This document shows positions 32,845-42,488 of a stretch of DNA of 64,000 bases, piece after piece. Below the pieces are notes generated by a model. That model was not told the origin of the DNA, ran no database searches, and saw only the letters and a list, made by a program, of their open reading frames with translations. Numbering within the stretch: position 1 is the first letter of the stretch; each line of letters begins with the position of its first letter. Origin of the DNA: CAVQBJ01 sp963819075. Lineage in GTDB: Bacteria > Actinomycetota > Thermoleophilia > Solirubrobacterales > Solirubrobacteraceae. The translations under genes and the position numbers were made by a program. Location of the stretch: the NCBI GenBank assembly GCA_963819075.1, contig CAWFUP010000008.1:1-64000 (forward strand), written 5' to 3'.

Positions 32845-34659
32845 CTATCGGCGAGCGGGGCCCTGCTTCCGGGGCGGTGCGGGCCTCGCCTCGGACCGTG
32901 GTCGGCCATGCTCGCTTCTGTCCGCGTGCGATTTCGGTTCGTGACCAGAGTCGAGTTGGGCAATCTGGTCGGCGAGCTCACGCACGGTGCCGTTGGCGAT
33001 GCGCGCATGCGACGTCGCGCAATCGTCGGGTTGGTCGATCCCGATCAGGCCGGGCTCCGGACTCCTGACTGGGAGCTCGGCGTCCTCGTCTTCGGGACGT
33101 GCGCGCGAGGGCAGCGCCACAACTACCAGCAACGCCCCGGCACCCGCGACCACCGCGCCAAGCCCAAGCGAGAGGTGGACGCCGCTCATGAACGCGGCCC
33201 GCGCGGCGTGGGCCAGGAGCGTCCCTAGGACCCCGCCGAGCGCGCTCGCGACGCCGAGCGCTCCGCCGAGCGAACCGGTGATTGTGTGCAGCACCGGCTC
33301 TGGCACCCGGTGCGAGGCGAGCGCCGCTGTGACGTGGTTCTGGTAGCGGGTCGAGAGCGTGCTGCCGATCACGGCTACGCCGAGCGCTCCGCCGATCTGG
33401 ATCGCGACGCCATAGGTCCCCGACGCGATACCCGCTTCGGCCCGCGGGACCGATCCGAGCACCGAGTCCGCCGCGGTGGGCATGAGCAGGCCCGCGCCGA
33501 AGCCGACAAGCAGCGTGCCGGGGAGCAGGTCTGCGTAGCTGGCCGTGACGGACGATACGACGGCCGCCCACCACAACCCGCCGGCGATCGCAGCCAGCCC
33601 GGCGGTGGCGGTTGCCTTGCTACCGACCGCGCGGACGATCAGCGTCGACAGCAGCGCCGCGGCCGCCACCAGAGCAGCCATCGGGAGGATCCGCACGCCG
33701 GCCTGAAGCGGCGTGAACGCGAGGTCGAACTGCAGCACTTGGGTAAGCACAAACAGAGACCCGGACAGCGCGAACAGCCCGAGCAGGATCGCTCCGGTTG
33801 CGGCCGAGAAGCGCGGAGAGCGAAAGAATCGCAGCTTGAGCATGGGGTGATCGCTGCGCCGCTCCCAGCCCACGAACCCGGCTACCGTCACGGCGGCACC
33901 GATCCCAGCCAGCACCACGCCAGGCGAGGTCCAGCCGCGGGTGGGAGCCTCGATGATCGCCCACAGCAGCAGGCCCACGCCGATGATCGACAGCACCGCG
34001 CCAACCGGATCCGGCCTGTCCGCGGCGAGATTGCGCGACTCGGGCACCAGCCGCCATGCCGACACGACGCCGACAATCAATAGCGGCACGTTGACGAGGA
34101 ACACCGAACCCCACGCGAACCGTGAAAGCAGCAGACCGCCCGCAAGCGGGCCAAGCGCGATCCCTACGCCCATCGTCCCACCCCACACGCCGATCGCTCG
34201 CGCGCGCTCGTGGGGATCTGGAAACACGTTGTCCAGGGTCGACAGGCCGGCCGGGATGGTCATCGCAGCCCCGGCCCCCATCACCGCCCTCCAGGCGATC
34301 AGCACTCCGACCGAGCCCGACAGCGCGGCCCCGAGCGACCCGGCCGCGAACGTGCAGAAGCCGGCCAGCAGGATCCGCTTGCGCCCGAGGCGATCGGCCA
34401 GGCTGCCCGCCACCAGCAACAACCCACCGAAGGCCATGGCGTAGGCGTCGACGATCCACTGCAGGCCGCTCGAGGTCGCGTTCAGTTTGCGCACGAGCGT
34501 TGGCAGCGCCACGTTGAGGATCGTCATGTCGACGTTCACGACCAGGACGGCGAGGCACAGCACGGACAGCACCGCCCAGCGGCGTACGCCGGGCGCCTCT
34601 GACGACGGCACACCGACAGCGGATGCGCGACCCGCCGTCATGGTTCCATCGGTCGTCAT
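32845..34659 (-). CDS. MFS drug efflux transporter (DHA2, 14 helices)
   Basis: The 604-residue protein has 14 hydrophobic helices with the DHA2 signature: WAVLSVLCLAVLVVNVDMTI (motif D1), GSLADRLGRKRILLAG (motif A) and a GPLAGGLLLSRFAWGSVFLV segment (motif C region). The family exports drugs and cationic compounds by proton exchange. About 70 C-terminal residues are charged and cytoplasmic; they look like run-on sequence and may reflect a shifted or replaced end. ATG 34659 gives a plausible N-terminus; a longer frame upstream lacks homology. The gene points toward attachment copy 3. Confidence 0.9.
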   Translation of the reverse strand: MTTDGTMTAGRASAVGVPSSEAPGVRRWAVLSVLCLAVLVVNVDMTILNVALPTLVRKLNATSSGLQWIVDAYAMAFGGLLLVAGSLADRLGRKRILLAGFCTFAAGSLGAALSGSVGVLIAWRAVMGAGAAMTIPAGLSTLDNVFPDPHERARAIGVWGGTMGVGIALGPLAGGLLLSRFAWGSVFLVNVPLLIVGVVSAWRLVPESRNLAADRPDPVGAVLSIIGVGLLLWAIIEAPTRGWTSPGVVLAGIGAAVTVAGFVGWERRSDHPMLKLRFFRSPRFSAATGAILLGLFALSGSLFVLTQVLQFDLAFTPLQAGVRILPMAALVAAAALLSTLIVRAVGSKATATAGLAAIAGGLWWAAVVSSVTASYADLLPGTLLVGFGAGLLMPTAADSVLGSVPRAEAGIASGTYGVAIQIGGALGVAVIGSTLSTRYQNHVTAALASHRVPEPVLHTITGSLGGALGVASALGGVLGTLLAHAARAAFMSGVHLSLGLGAVVAGAGALLVVVALPSRARPEDEDAELPVRSPEPGLIGIDQPDDCATSHARIANGTVRELADQIAQLDSGHEPKSHADRSEHGRPRSEARPAPPRKQGPARR

Positions 34660-35033
34660 GCTGCGAGCGAGCCTCCCAGGCCCGCTCGCCGCCCGCATCG
34701 GTCTTGCGCACCGGGAACCTTGGTAGAAACCCGCATGATGAGCGCCGCCGACCGGCGCCTCCGCATTCGGCGCAAGGCCAGAGCCGCGGGTCAGCGCTGC
34801 AGACTCCTGTCTCCTGCGGTCGTGCAACTGGCGACGAGCAGGTGCGTGGCACGTGGCAGGGCGAGACCCGCATTTGTGCTCGCGCGTGTGGGGTCGGGCG
34901 TTGGTGGGTCCGGGGCTCTTCGGTCGGTGAGGCCGCGCGCCGAGGGATTGCGGGTATTAGCCGGCGATGGCGCCGATCGGGGTGGCGTCGGCTATTTCGC
35001 GGTTCGCTCACGCTTCTCGTGTCGGTCGAGGCG
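34660..35033. other. Intergenic stretch without recognisable gene
   Basis: These 374 bp upstream of the MFS gene contain no reading frame with recognisable protein features and no clear RNA. The MFS promoter should lie in the part next to 34659. Confidence 0.5.
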
Positions 35034-35216
35034 TCAGGGCGCACCCGGCGCAGCGGCGACCGGTCCGGATGGTTGCAGTGACTTGCAGGCCGCGCTCGCC
35101 CTTTGAAACGCGGGAGAGGTGGGGTCGAACTTGGCGCTGTCGATCGCGCCGTTGCTGTTCGGGTCCGGGAAGCCCGGGACGCCGTGCGAGCGCAGGCAAC
35201 GAGCCCAGCTGAGTCG
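35034..35216 (-). pseudogene. C-terminal remnant of a small secreted protein (FPDP motif type)
   Basis: The last 60 codons read LSWARCLRSHGVPGFPDPNS, then AIDSAKFDPTSPAFQRASAA, CKSLQPSGPV and a stop. The R-C-L/M-R-S/A-HGVPxFPDP pattern with a later conserved Cys belongs to a small family of exported actinobacterial proteins of unknown function. Upstream the homology stops abruptly at about 35217, where an unrelated plus-strand remnant begins. So only the 3' end was captured in a rearrangement. Confidence 0.6.
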
Positions 35217-35222
35217 GCCACC

Positions 35223-35723
35223 TACACCGTGCTCGGCCCGACCACAAAAGGAGGGTCGTCGTCGAGCAAGACCTCGACGACCTCGAGCAGCACCGAGAGC
35301 GGCCCGCCACCGGTGCCGCACGTCGGCCAGCCGAGCGTCAACGGAGACGCCGCGATCATGACGGTCGGATGCATCGGCTCGACGGCAGGGGGACTCGGTG
35401 TACAGATCGAACTCTGTGAGCTGCTCGTCCTCCTGACGGGCGAGGAGGGGGCCAACGCTCAGACATCGAGCGTCGCGACCGCTGCGAAATCGCACCGCGC
35501 CAAACCACGCGCCAAGACCGTCGTCCTAGGCAGCGAGAAGGTCACCATCCAAGCCGGCAAGAGCAAGAACGTCCGCATTACGCTCAACCGGACCGGCCGG
35601 CGCCTGCTGGCCCAGAAGCACCGGTTGACCGTCAAGCTCACCGTCACCGACAACGGCCGCACCGTCACCACCAAGACGATCGTCTTCAAGGCCAAGGTCA
35701 AGCACAAGCATAAGCACGGCTAG
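35223..35723 (+). pseudogene. Remnant of a beta-helix surface protein: C-terminal domain only
   Basis: The frame encodes a Ser/Thr-rich linker, then PPPVPHVGQPSVNGDAAIMT, a GVQIELCELLVLLTGEEGAN segment, the VVLGSEKVTIQAGKSKNVRI domain and a KHKHKHG tail. It is the counterpart of residues about 510-660 of the gene at 12788-14770. The two are nearly identical in DNA across about 65 bp (around 14440-14505 and 35395-35460). No signal peptide or beta-helix repeats precede it; the linker joins directly to the opposite-strand remnant. It appears non-functional. Confidence 0.75.
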
Positions 35724-36442
35724 GCCCGGCGATCCGCTCCGCAGAGCGAGTAGCTGTACTCACGGGGTTGGGCGAGCCGCGGCAGTCCTGCTTCTCGTTC
35801 GCGACGAGCACGTTATTCGCGCCGAGCTGAGACGCGCTAAGCGCGGACAGCAGCAGCCTCGCCGAGACTGCAGCGTCGGCGAGGATGGAGCAGCCATTCG
35901 ACACAAGCGCGCGGCCTGGCCGCCGGAACCCTGAACCCGAACCTCCAGCTGGCGCCTGATCCCGCCGGCACAGCGCCATGCGCTGCACATCCCGGAGACC
36001 TCGGCGCCCGACGACTCGAGGACACGATCGCCCTCTCTCCTGCGCTGGCAAGCAGTCGGCGCGATCCCTGAGGCGAGATAGCGCAGCCGAGCGAACCCAC
36101 GCGGCAACCATTGCCACGACCGCGGCTCGGTCCGGACCTCCTCTCAGACGTTGACCCGACCCTCGTTGCACCTCCAGCGGTCCGCTCCCTTCGCGCGCGA
36201 TCGCGGATCGCTCACAGCGACTCTCCGCCGCGGGATCGCGACCCGCAGGTCGCAGATCTGACGATAGATGGCGCCCGAGCGGGTCGGCGATGCTCACTGG
36301 GCTCGCCGACCCTTCGCGTCGCCCCGCCTGAAGCGGCGACCGCGGCGTCGGTTCTTCTTCGGTTCGCCACGGGTAACGCACGGTCGTCTGTCGAGGCATC
36401 GCTCGGGCGCTCGGGGAGCGGATCGCGCCCTCGTAGGTGCGA
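35724..36442. other. 719-bp stretch without recognisable gene
   Basis: Reading frames exist on both strands but none shows a domain, a signal peptide or a convincing start region. It lies between a gene remnant and the end of the luciferase-like gene, so it is probably degraded DNA. Confidence 0.5.
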
Positions 36443-37366
36443 CTACAGCGTGAGTAGCGTCGCCGCGAGTTGCCGCAGATGGGGCAGTACGGCGGCTGCG
36501 GTCTCGGCGTAGACCTGAACAGCGACGTGGTCGGCGCCCGCGTCGAGGTGCTCGCGCACGCGCTTTCCGATCGCCTCCGCGTCACCCCAGGCCACGATCG
36601 CGTCGACCAGCCGCTCGCTGCCGCCCGCCGCGAAGTCCGCGTCGTCGAAGTCGAGTGTGCGCAGGTTGTTGAGATAGTTGTGGAGTCCCAGGTAGCCCGC
36701 CATGTGCCGCCGTCCGATCTCACGCGCCCGGGCGGGGTCGGATTCGAGCACGACGACCTGCTGCGGCGCGAGCAGCGGAACCGGCCCGAGCACCGCGCGC
36801 GCCCGGGCCGTATGCGCGGGAGGGACGAAGAATGGATGTGCGCCGGCCGTGCGCTCTCGCGCGAGCTCGAGCATCCTCGTTCGCAGGGCTCCGAGCACCA
36901 CCGCAGGCCGATGCGGTGGCGCCGGCGCGGCGTAGCTATGCGCGTCGATCGCCTCCAGGTATGCCCGCATCGTCGCCACAGGCTTGGCGTAGGTGTGGCC
37001 GCGGGGGTTGACGATTGGTGCGTGGCTGACGCCGAGGCCGAGCAGGAAGCGCTCGTCGTAGGCCTCGTTGAGGGCGTTCGCCCCGTTGATCGCCGCGACT
37101 GCGTCACGGGCCCAGATATTCGCGATCCCGGTCGCCACGATGATCTGCTCGCTGTGAGCCAGCAACATCCCCGCGTGTGAAAGCGCCTCGCGGTTGGCGG
37201 GCCCTTCGCCGAACCAGACCGCCCCATAGCCGAGCTCCTCGATGCTCGCAATCGCAGCGCGTTCCTGCTCCGCTGGAATCAGCGCAATCGCGCCGAGCCA
37301 CACTCCGACGCGGCCGAGGCGATCGCGCAGTACGTCTGCCCGCTCTGGGGTGATGGCACTCGACAC
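36443..37366 (-). CDS. LLM class F420-dependent oxidoreductase (luciferase-like TIM barrel)
   Basis: The 307-residue protein has the luciferase-like monooxygenase pattern used with coenzyme F420 in actinobacteria. It includes LGRVGVWLGAIALIPAEQER, LGYGAVWFGEGPANREALSH, IIVATGIANIWARDAVAAIN, ERFLLGLGVSHAPIVNPRGH and a C-terminal GADHVAVQVYAETAAA strand. It matches the TIGR03620-type subgroup in character. Such enzymes move hydride between F420 and alcohols, ketones or xenobiotics. The start overlaps no neighbour, and the substrate is unknown. Confidence 0.87.
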   Translation of the reverse strand: MSSAITPERADVLRDRLGRVGVWLGAIALIPAEQERAAIASIEELGYGAVWFGEGPANREALSHAGMLLAHSEQIIVATGIANIWARDAVAAINGANALNEAYDERFLLGLGVSHAPIVNPRGHTYAKPVATMRAYLEAIDAHSYAAPAPPHRPAVVLGALRTRMLELARERTAGAHPFFVPPAHTARARAVLGPVPLLAPQQVVVLESDPARAREIGRRHMAGYLGLHNYLNNLRTLDFDDADFAAGGSERLVDAIVAWGDAEAIGKRVREHLDAGADHVAVQVYAETAAAVLPHLRQLAATLLTL

Positions 37367-37469
37367 CCCTCACACGCTAGCGTGGGGTCTGACCGTGCGA
37401 GTCCCGACGCGGAACGGGCCATGCAGAACGTGCCGTAAGCGGCTGCCGTTCTGGGCTGGTTCATCTGCT

Positions 37470-37856
37470 TCAGTCGGCGAGCGTGCTTGGGAGCGGTGAT
37501 CGTTCGAGCGCCTCGCGCATCGCGGTGATGGCGTCGAGCAGCGTGGACAGTGGTCTGAGTAGAAGCGTCGCGTGTTCGACGCGTCCGAGGGGGTCGTGGG
37601 TCTCGTCTAGCACCCCGGTCATGCGGTGCTGTTTGTGGGCGGCGGTGATGATCGTCAGCACCTGGCAGTCGGCGACGAGTTGGCGGTGGGGCTCGATCTC
37701 GTTCAAGACCGTGCCGATCGTCATCAGGATGTGGGCCACATCCGCGCGCCCGCGGTAGTCCCTGGTGGGGCCGTGAAAGACGACCTCTTCGCTGAGCAAC
37801 CTTTCCGGCTGATTCTCGGTGTCGTGTTGGAGGAGTGGAAGTAGTTTCGATTGCAT
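37470..37856 (-). CDS. NTF2-like (SnoaL-type) small protein
   Basis: The 128-residue protein fits the cone-shaped NTF2/SnoaL fold. An N-terminal helix is followed by LLSEEVVFHGPTRDYRGRAD, a HILMTIGTVLNEIEPHRQLV segment and beta-strands (QVLTIITAAHKQHRMTGVLD, THDPLGRVEHATLLLRPLST). Members act as isomerases, dehydratases or binding proteins for small hydrophobic ligands. It is divergent from the LysR gene, whose product may control it. Confidence 0.75.
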   Translation of the reverse strand: MQSKLLPLLQHDTENQPERLLSEEVVFHGPTRDYRGRADVAHILMTIGTVLNEIEPHRQLVADCQVLTIITAAHKQHRMTGVLDETHDPLGRVEHATLLLRPLSTLLDAITAMREALERSPLPSTLAD

Positions 37857-37891
37857 GGTTCCTGCACGCTATGCCGCGGCGCCGAGGATGT

Positions 37892-37912
37892 GAAAGACCG
37901 GGTTGCGCTTTC
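37892..37912. promoter_or_regulatory. Possible LysR-type operator between the NTF2-like and LysR genes
   Basis: GAAAG (37892-37896) and CTTTC (37908-37912) form an inverted repeat with an 11-bp spacer, as in T-N11-A LysR boxes, inside the divergent intergenic region. Short arms make chance occurrence possible. Confidence 0.35.
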
Positions 37913-38044
37913 TTTAGTGGAGCGCGGTATCACCGCCCCTCCGTCCTTCAACCGCACGTCCGATCTTGACGTCTGGGCTATACGCGGGCGGACGGAGCGA
38001 TCGGCCCGCCGCCGGTCGCCGTCGGCGCGTTTAGCATCCGCGCG

Positions 38045-38941
38045 GTGATCGATCTCCGCCGGTTGCAGTACTTTCTCGCGGTCGCGCAGGAGCGGAACTT
38101 CACGCGCGCGGCGGAGCGGTTGCATGTCGCGCAGCCTGCGCTCAGCCGCCAGGTGAGGCTGCTCGAGCAGGAGCTCGGGGTCGAGTTGCTGCACCGCACC
38201 ACGCACGAGTTTGAGCTGACCGAGGCGGGCGAGTTCTTGCTCGAGCGCGGACCGGCGCTGCTGAGCGCCGCCGGCGAGCTTTCGCGGATAGCCGGAACCT
38301 ACGGGATGGGTGAGCGCGGGGAGGTGGTGGTCGCCTACGGAGCGAGCTCCAGCTATGAGACGGCACCACGGCTGTTGCACGCGCTGGCGGAGAGCCATCC
38401 GGGGATCACGATCAAGACAGCGCTCAAGACGGCCGGCGAGATCGTCGCGGCTGTGAGCGACGGTTCGATCGATCTGGGGCTCGTCCGCTTCCCTCCGCGG
38501 GATCCGGGGTTTGAGGCGCGCGCGATCCGCCACGAGCGCCAGGGACTGCTGCTGCGCCGCGACCATCGGCTTGCATCCCACTCTGCGGTCAGCCTGGCGG
38601 AGGTGGCGGATGAAACCCTGTTGCTGCACCCTCGCGAGGCCAACCCAGGCCACTACGATGCCGTGCTCGGGCTGTACCGCGAGCAGGGTGTTGAGCCCCA
38701 ACTGCTAAAGCCAACCCTGAGCTTCGATCTGGGCTACGACACCGTCGCGCGCGAGAAGGCCGTCGTGATCATCGGGGAATCCGCGCGCGGCGGGCTGCCG
38801 GACGAGCTCTGCTGGTTGCCGCTCCTTCCGTCCGCGAGCTTCGAGGTGAGCGTGCTCGCCCGCAGCCGCAACCGCTCCCCGGCGGTCGATCGGATGCTCG
38901 ACGCGGCGATCGGGATCGCAGACGCCCTCGGCTGGATCTAG
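38045..38941 (+). CDS. LysR family transcriptional regulator
   Basis: The 298-residue regulator begins (GTG) with LRRLQYFLAVAQERNFTRAA and LHVAQPALSRQVRLLEQELG, the LysR winged-helix motif (residues 1-60). A periplasmic-binding-protein-like effector domain follows (VVVAYGASSSYETAPRLLHA, GLVRFPPRDPGF). It is divergent from the NTF2-like gene and lies 121 bp upstream of the MFS-SDR-DUF899 group in the same direction. It is the likely regulator of either or both. Confidence 0.92.
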   Translation: MIDLRRLQYFLAVAQERNFTRAAERLHVAQPALSRQVRLLEQELGVELLHRTTHEFELTEAGEFLLERGPALLSAAGELSRIAGTYGMGERGEVVVAYGASSSYETAPRLLHALAESHPGITIKTALKTAGEIVAAVSDGSIDLGLVRFPPRDPGFEARAIRHERQGLLLRRDHRLASHSAVSLAEVADETLLLHPREANPGHYDAVLGLYREQGVEPQLLKPTLSFDLGYDTVAREKAVVIIGESARGGLPDELCWLPLLPSASFEVSVLARSRNRSPAVDRMLDAAIGIADALGWI

Positions 38942-39062
38942 CCGCGCGGCCAGCAGCGGCCGGTCATGCCGGCAAGCGCTGAAGAGATGCTGGACAGGCA
39001 TTTCACATCCCGCCTGCTAGGCGCGACGCTCCTCTACGCCCCGACAAGAGAAGGAGGTCGCT

Positions 39063-40577
39063 GTGAGCAGACGCAGGACAAACGCCATCGCCTCGCTCGC
39101 GAATGCGGCGCGCCCGTCTTCGACCGGCGCGCTGGTGTTCGTCGTGTGCCTGGCGCAGTTCATGGTGATCCTGGATGTGTCGATCGTCAATGTGGCGCTG
39201 CCGACGATCCGTAGCGGCCTGGGGTTTTCGACGACGGGGCTGCAGTGGGTAGTAAACGCGTACACGATCACGTTCGCTGGGTTGTTGCTGCTCGGTGGCC
39301 GGGCGGCTGACCTGCTCGGCCGCCGCCGGGTGTTCCTCGCGGGCACGGCCTCATTCGCGCTCGCTTCGCTGGCGTGCGCTGTGAGCGACTCGCAGACGGT
39401 TCTGATCGGAGCCCGCGCGATCCAGGGCGCTGCCGGCGCGGCGGTATCGCCCGCGACGCTTTCGATCATCGCCGCGGCGCTGCCTGCGGGCCCGGAGCGC
39501 AACCGCGCGGTTGGCCTGTGGGGCGCGATGGCGGCGCTCGGCGCGTCGTCCGGGGCGCTGCTCGGCGGGATCCTGACGCAGGCGTTCGGGTGGCCGGCGA
39601 TCTTCCTGGTCAATCTGCCGCTGGGCGCGTTGATCGTTGCGCTGGCTCTCCGCGCGATCCCTGCGATGGCGCCAAGCGGCGGCCAGCGCCGCTTCGATGC
39701 GGCTGGCGCGATCCTGATCATCACGGCGCTAGTCGGCGTCACCTACGGGATCGTTCGCACCAACGCGCACGGCTGGGGCTCGCTCCGGGTGCTCACACCG
39801 CTGCTGGCGGGGGTCGCGCTGCTGGGTGTGTTCGGGCTGGTCGAGGCTCGGTTCGCCCGCGCCCCGCTGATACCGATGCGAGTCTTCGGGATCGGCCAGC
39901 TGCGGGCGGCGAACCTGGTCGTGATGCTCTTGTATGCGGCGTTCTTCCCGCTGTTCTTCTTCCTCACCCTGTACATGCAGCAGGTGCTCGGCTACGACGC
40001 GATCCAGGCCGGCCTCGGGTTCCTGCCGATCACGCTGTCAATCTTCGCGGCCTCGTCGCTGGCAGCGCGTCTGGTCGCGCGGTTCGGGGCCCGCTCGGTG
40101 CTAACGGTCGGGATGCTGAGCTCGACCGCCGGGATGTTGCTGTTGACAGGCGTCGCGCCCGGTGGCTCCTACGCCGGCTCGGTCCTGCCCGGCGGCTGGC
40201 TGGTCGGCATTGGGCTGGGGCTCGCGCTCGTGGCCTCGACGATCGTGGCGATCCAGGGTGTCGATCCGGCTGACAGCGGCCTGGCGTCGGGACTGTTGAA
40301 CACCTCACGGTTGATGGGCGGCGCCCTCGGGCTCGCCGCGCTGTCGACGATCGCCGCCTCCACCACCCGCGCAGACGCGTTCGGTGGCGCGCGGGCCCTG
40401 ACCGATGGCTTCAGCACCGCGTTTGAGTTCGGCGCGCTGTTCGCGTTGCTCGGCGCGGTCGCTGCGGTAACGCTGCTCCGCCGACAGCCGGGCGACCTCG
40501 CTCCCCGCTCACCCGCTCGCCAGGGAACGCCGTCGGCGCTTGCGTCCCAGGACCCGATCGCGCGAGGCGCGGAGTAG
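39063..40577 (+). CDS. MFS drug efflux transporter (DHA2 type)
   Basis: The 504-residue protein starts at GTG 39063 behind a strong GAAGGAGG site. It has 14 hydrophobic helices with VFVVCLAQFMVILDVSIVNV (motif D1), GGRAADLLGRRRVFLAGTA (motif A) and a GAMAALGASSGALLGGILTQ stretch (motif C region). It should expel toxic organic compounds by proton antiport. It heads a rightward group with an SDR, two DUF899 proteins and a deazaflavin-dependent reductase, and follows the LysR gene, a common arrangement for inducible efflux. Confidence 0.92.
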   Translation: MSRRRTNAIASLANAARPSSTGALVFVVCLAQFMVILDVSIVNVALPTIRSGLGFSTTGLQWVVNAYTITFAGLLLLGGRAADLLGRRRVFLAGTASFALASLACAVSDSQTVLIGARAIQGAAGAAVSPATLSIIAAALPAGPERNRAVGLWGAMAALGASSGALLGGILTQAFGWPAIFLVNLPLGALIVALALRAIPAMAPSGGQRRFDAAGAILIITALVGVTYGIVRTNAHGWGSLRVLTPLLAGVALLGVFGLVEARFARAPLIPMRVFGIGQLRAANLVVMLLYAAFFPLFFFLTLYMQQVLGYDAIQAGLGFLPITLSIFAASSLAARLVARFGARSVLTVGMLSSTAGMLLLTGVAPGGSYAGSVLPGGWLVGIGLGLALVASTIVAIQGVDPADSGLASGLLNTSRLMGGALGLAALSTIAASTTRADAFGGARALTDGFSTAFEFGALFALLGAVAAVTLLRRQPGDLAPRSPARQGTPSALASQDPIARGAE

Positions 40578-40683
40578 ACCGGGTTGGAGACGGCCTAGCC
40601 CCCTTCGGACGCTCCACACAAGACCACACACAAACCAGGATCTCCGCGGCCCGCGGATGGCCCACCACACCCAGGAGGATGTA

Positions 40684-41406
40684 ATGACGATCGAAGGCAA
40701 AACAGTACTCGTCACCGGAGCCAACCGCGGGATCGGGAAGGCGCTGGTCGAGGAAGCCCTGAGCAGAGGCGCTCGGCGGGTGTATGCCGGCACGCGCGAG
40801 CCGTTGTCGCACCCGGATCCGCGCGTCACGCCGGTCACTCTGGACGTGACCGACGAGCGTCAGATCCACGCGGCTGCTGAGCGCGTCCAGTCGCTGGACA
40901 TCCTGATCAACAACGCCGGCGTGGCTCCGTATGACGATCTCAGCGATCGCGCCCCGCTCGAGCAGAGCCTCGCAGTCAACCTGTTCGGCCCGTGGGCCGT
41001 CACGCAGGCGCTGTTGCCGGTGCTGATCGAATCGCGGGGAGCGATCGTCAATAACGTGTCGCTGATGGCAATCGCGCCGCTGCCGCTCACCCCGGCATAC
41101 GCGATCGCCAAGGCGGCGGCGTTCAACATGACGCAGTCGCTGCGCGCACTGCTGGCCGCGCGCGGAGTGTCCGTTCACGCCGTTCTGACCGGCCCGACGG
41201 ACACCGACATGACCGCCGGCTTCGAAATCCCGAAGTCCTCCCCTGAGGCGGTCGCACGAGCGATCTTCGACGGCGTCGAGAACGGCGACGAGGAGATCTT
41301 CCCCGACCCGATGTCAGCGCAAGCCGCGGAGGGCTGGCGCAAGGGTGTGGCCAAGGCGATGGAGCGCGAGAACGCGGCGTTCGTGCCGGCGGGGCTCGCC
41401 GCGTGA
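40684..41406 (+). CDS. Short-chain dehydrogenase/reductase
   Basis: The 240-residue SDR has the cofactor motif VLVTGANRGIGKALVEEALS, then NNAG (ILINNAGVAPY). The catalytic Ser is in IVNNVSLMA; in place of the usual YxxxK the motif reads PAYAIAKAA, with Tyr and Lys in the right spacing. ATG 40684 follows AGGAGGATGTA. The C-terminal 60 residues (VARAIFDGVENGDEEIFPDP, AMERENAAFV) are repeated as a broken copy at 42912-43101. The substrate is unknown. Confidence 0.9.
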   Translation: MTIEGKTVLVTGANRGIGKALVEEALSRGARRVYAGTREPLSHPDPRVTPVTLDVTDERQIHAAAERVQSLDILINNAGVAPYDDLSDRAPLEQSLAVNLFGPWAVTQALLPVLIESRGAIVNNVSLMAIAPLPLTPAYAIAKAAAFNMTQSLRALLAARGVSVHAVLTGPTDTDMTAGFEIPKSSPEAVARAIFDGVENGDEEIFPDPMSAQAAEGWRKGVAKAMERENAAFVPAGLAA

Positions 41407-41675
41407 GAGATGGGAGGGACACGGCGCCGGCCCAGACCGGCCGGCGAGCGGTCGGGTGTGGCGCCGTGTCAGGGCCGGTTACCTGCCCCAGCCATCGAGC
41501 ACGAGAGCAGGCCGCGTGATGGCCGGCGGCCGAGCCGGCGCGGTTGGGCGCAGCGCCGCTGAGGCGCGCCGCCGGGCCGTGTCGATGGGCCAATTCGATG
41601 TGGCCGGCGGCCCGGGGCGGGTGGCGGGACGCCGGGCACCGGTGACCAGGTCAACGAACCAGAGGAGTGACACCA

Positions 41676-42461
41676 ATGAGTGATCACCAGGTGGGGACGC
41701 GCGAGGAATGGGTGGCCGCACGGCTGGAGCTGCTCGAGGCCGAGAAGGAGCTGACGCGGCGCGGCGATGAGCTCGCGCGACAGCGCCGGGAGCTGCCGTG
41801 GGTCGCGGTCGACAAGCGCTACCAGTTCGAGACAGACCAGGGGACGGCGTCGCTGTCGGACCTGTTCGCGGGACGCTCGCAGCTGCTGATCTATCACTTC
41901 ATGTTCGGTCCCGAGTTCACGGCCGGGTGCCCGTCCTGTTCGGCGATCGCGGACGGGTTCAACGGCTCGGTCGCGCACCTGGCCGCGCACGACGTCTCGT
42001 TCTACGCGGTGTCGCGGGCCCCGCTGGCGAAGCTGGAGGCGTACAAGCAGCGGATGGGGTGGGGCGTTCCGTGGGCGTCATCGGGCGACGGTGATTTCAA
42101 CTACGACTTTCATGTGACGCATACCGCCGAGGCGCTGCGCTCGGGAGCGGTTGAAGACAACTTCCGCACGATCGATATGCGTTCGTCGTTGGCGCTCGCA
42201 GACGACAGCCCGTGGGTCAAGGGGCTGGCGACGGTCTCCGGGGTCGGCTGGGCGACGTATCTGCAGGAGGCGCCGGGGATGAGCGCGTTCGCGCTCGAGG
42301 ACGGGGTCGTCTACCACACCTACTCGACGCTCCGGCGCGGCGTGGACGCCCTGTGGGGCATGTATGCGTGGGTCGACCGCGCACCGCTGGGTCGCAACGA
42401 GACCGGCCCGTGGTGGCGCCGCCACGACGAGTACGAAACCCACGGCCCCGCGTCGGCATGA
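41676..42461 (+). CDS. DUF899 thioredoxin-like protein, copy 1
   Basis: The 261-residue protein starts GTREEWVAARLELLEAEKEL and has ELPWVAVDKRYQFETDQGTA, LLIYHFMFGPEFTAGCPSCS and RAPLAKLEAYKQRMGWGVPW. These are the marks of the DUF899/AhpC-like thioredoxin-fold family of unknown reaction. A CPSC motif is present at the thioredoxin active-site position, so this copy may be redox-active. The second copy at 43233 has CPTN there instead. A good AGAGGAG precedes the ATG. Confidence 0.88.
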   Translation: MSDHQVGTREEWVAARLELLEAEKELTRRGDELARQRRELPWVAVDKRYQFETDQGTASLSDLFAGRSQLLIYHFMFGPEFTAGCPSCSAIADGFNGSVAHLAAHDVSFYAVSRAPLAKLEAYKQRMGWGVPWASSGDGDFNYDFHVTHTAEALRSGAVEDNFRTIDMRSSLALADDSPWVKGLATVSGVGWATYLQEAPGMSAFALEDGVVYHTYSTLRRGVDALWGMYAWVDRAPLGRNETGPWWRRHDEYETHGPASA

Positions 42462-42488
42462 CGCGCGATCGGATCGAAAGGAGGCCCC

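Noticed and set aside
37420..37470. A degenerate attachment site (CCATGCAGAA followed later by TTCATCTGCTTC)
   Set aside because: The two short matches are separated by the wrong distance and the T-arm box is missing. Chance similarity cannot be excluded.
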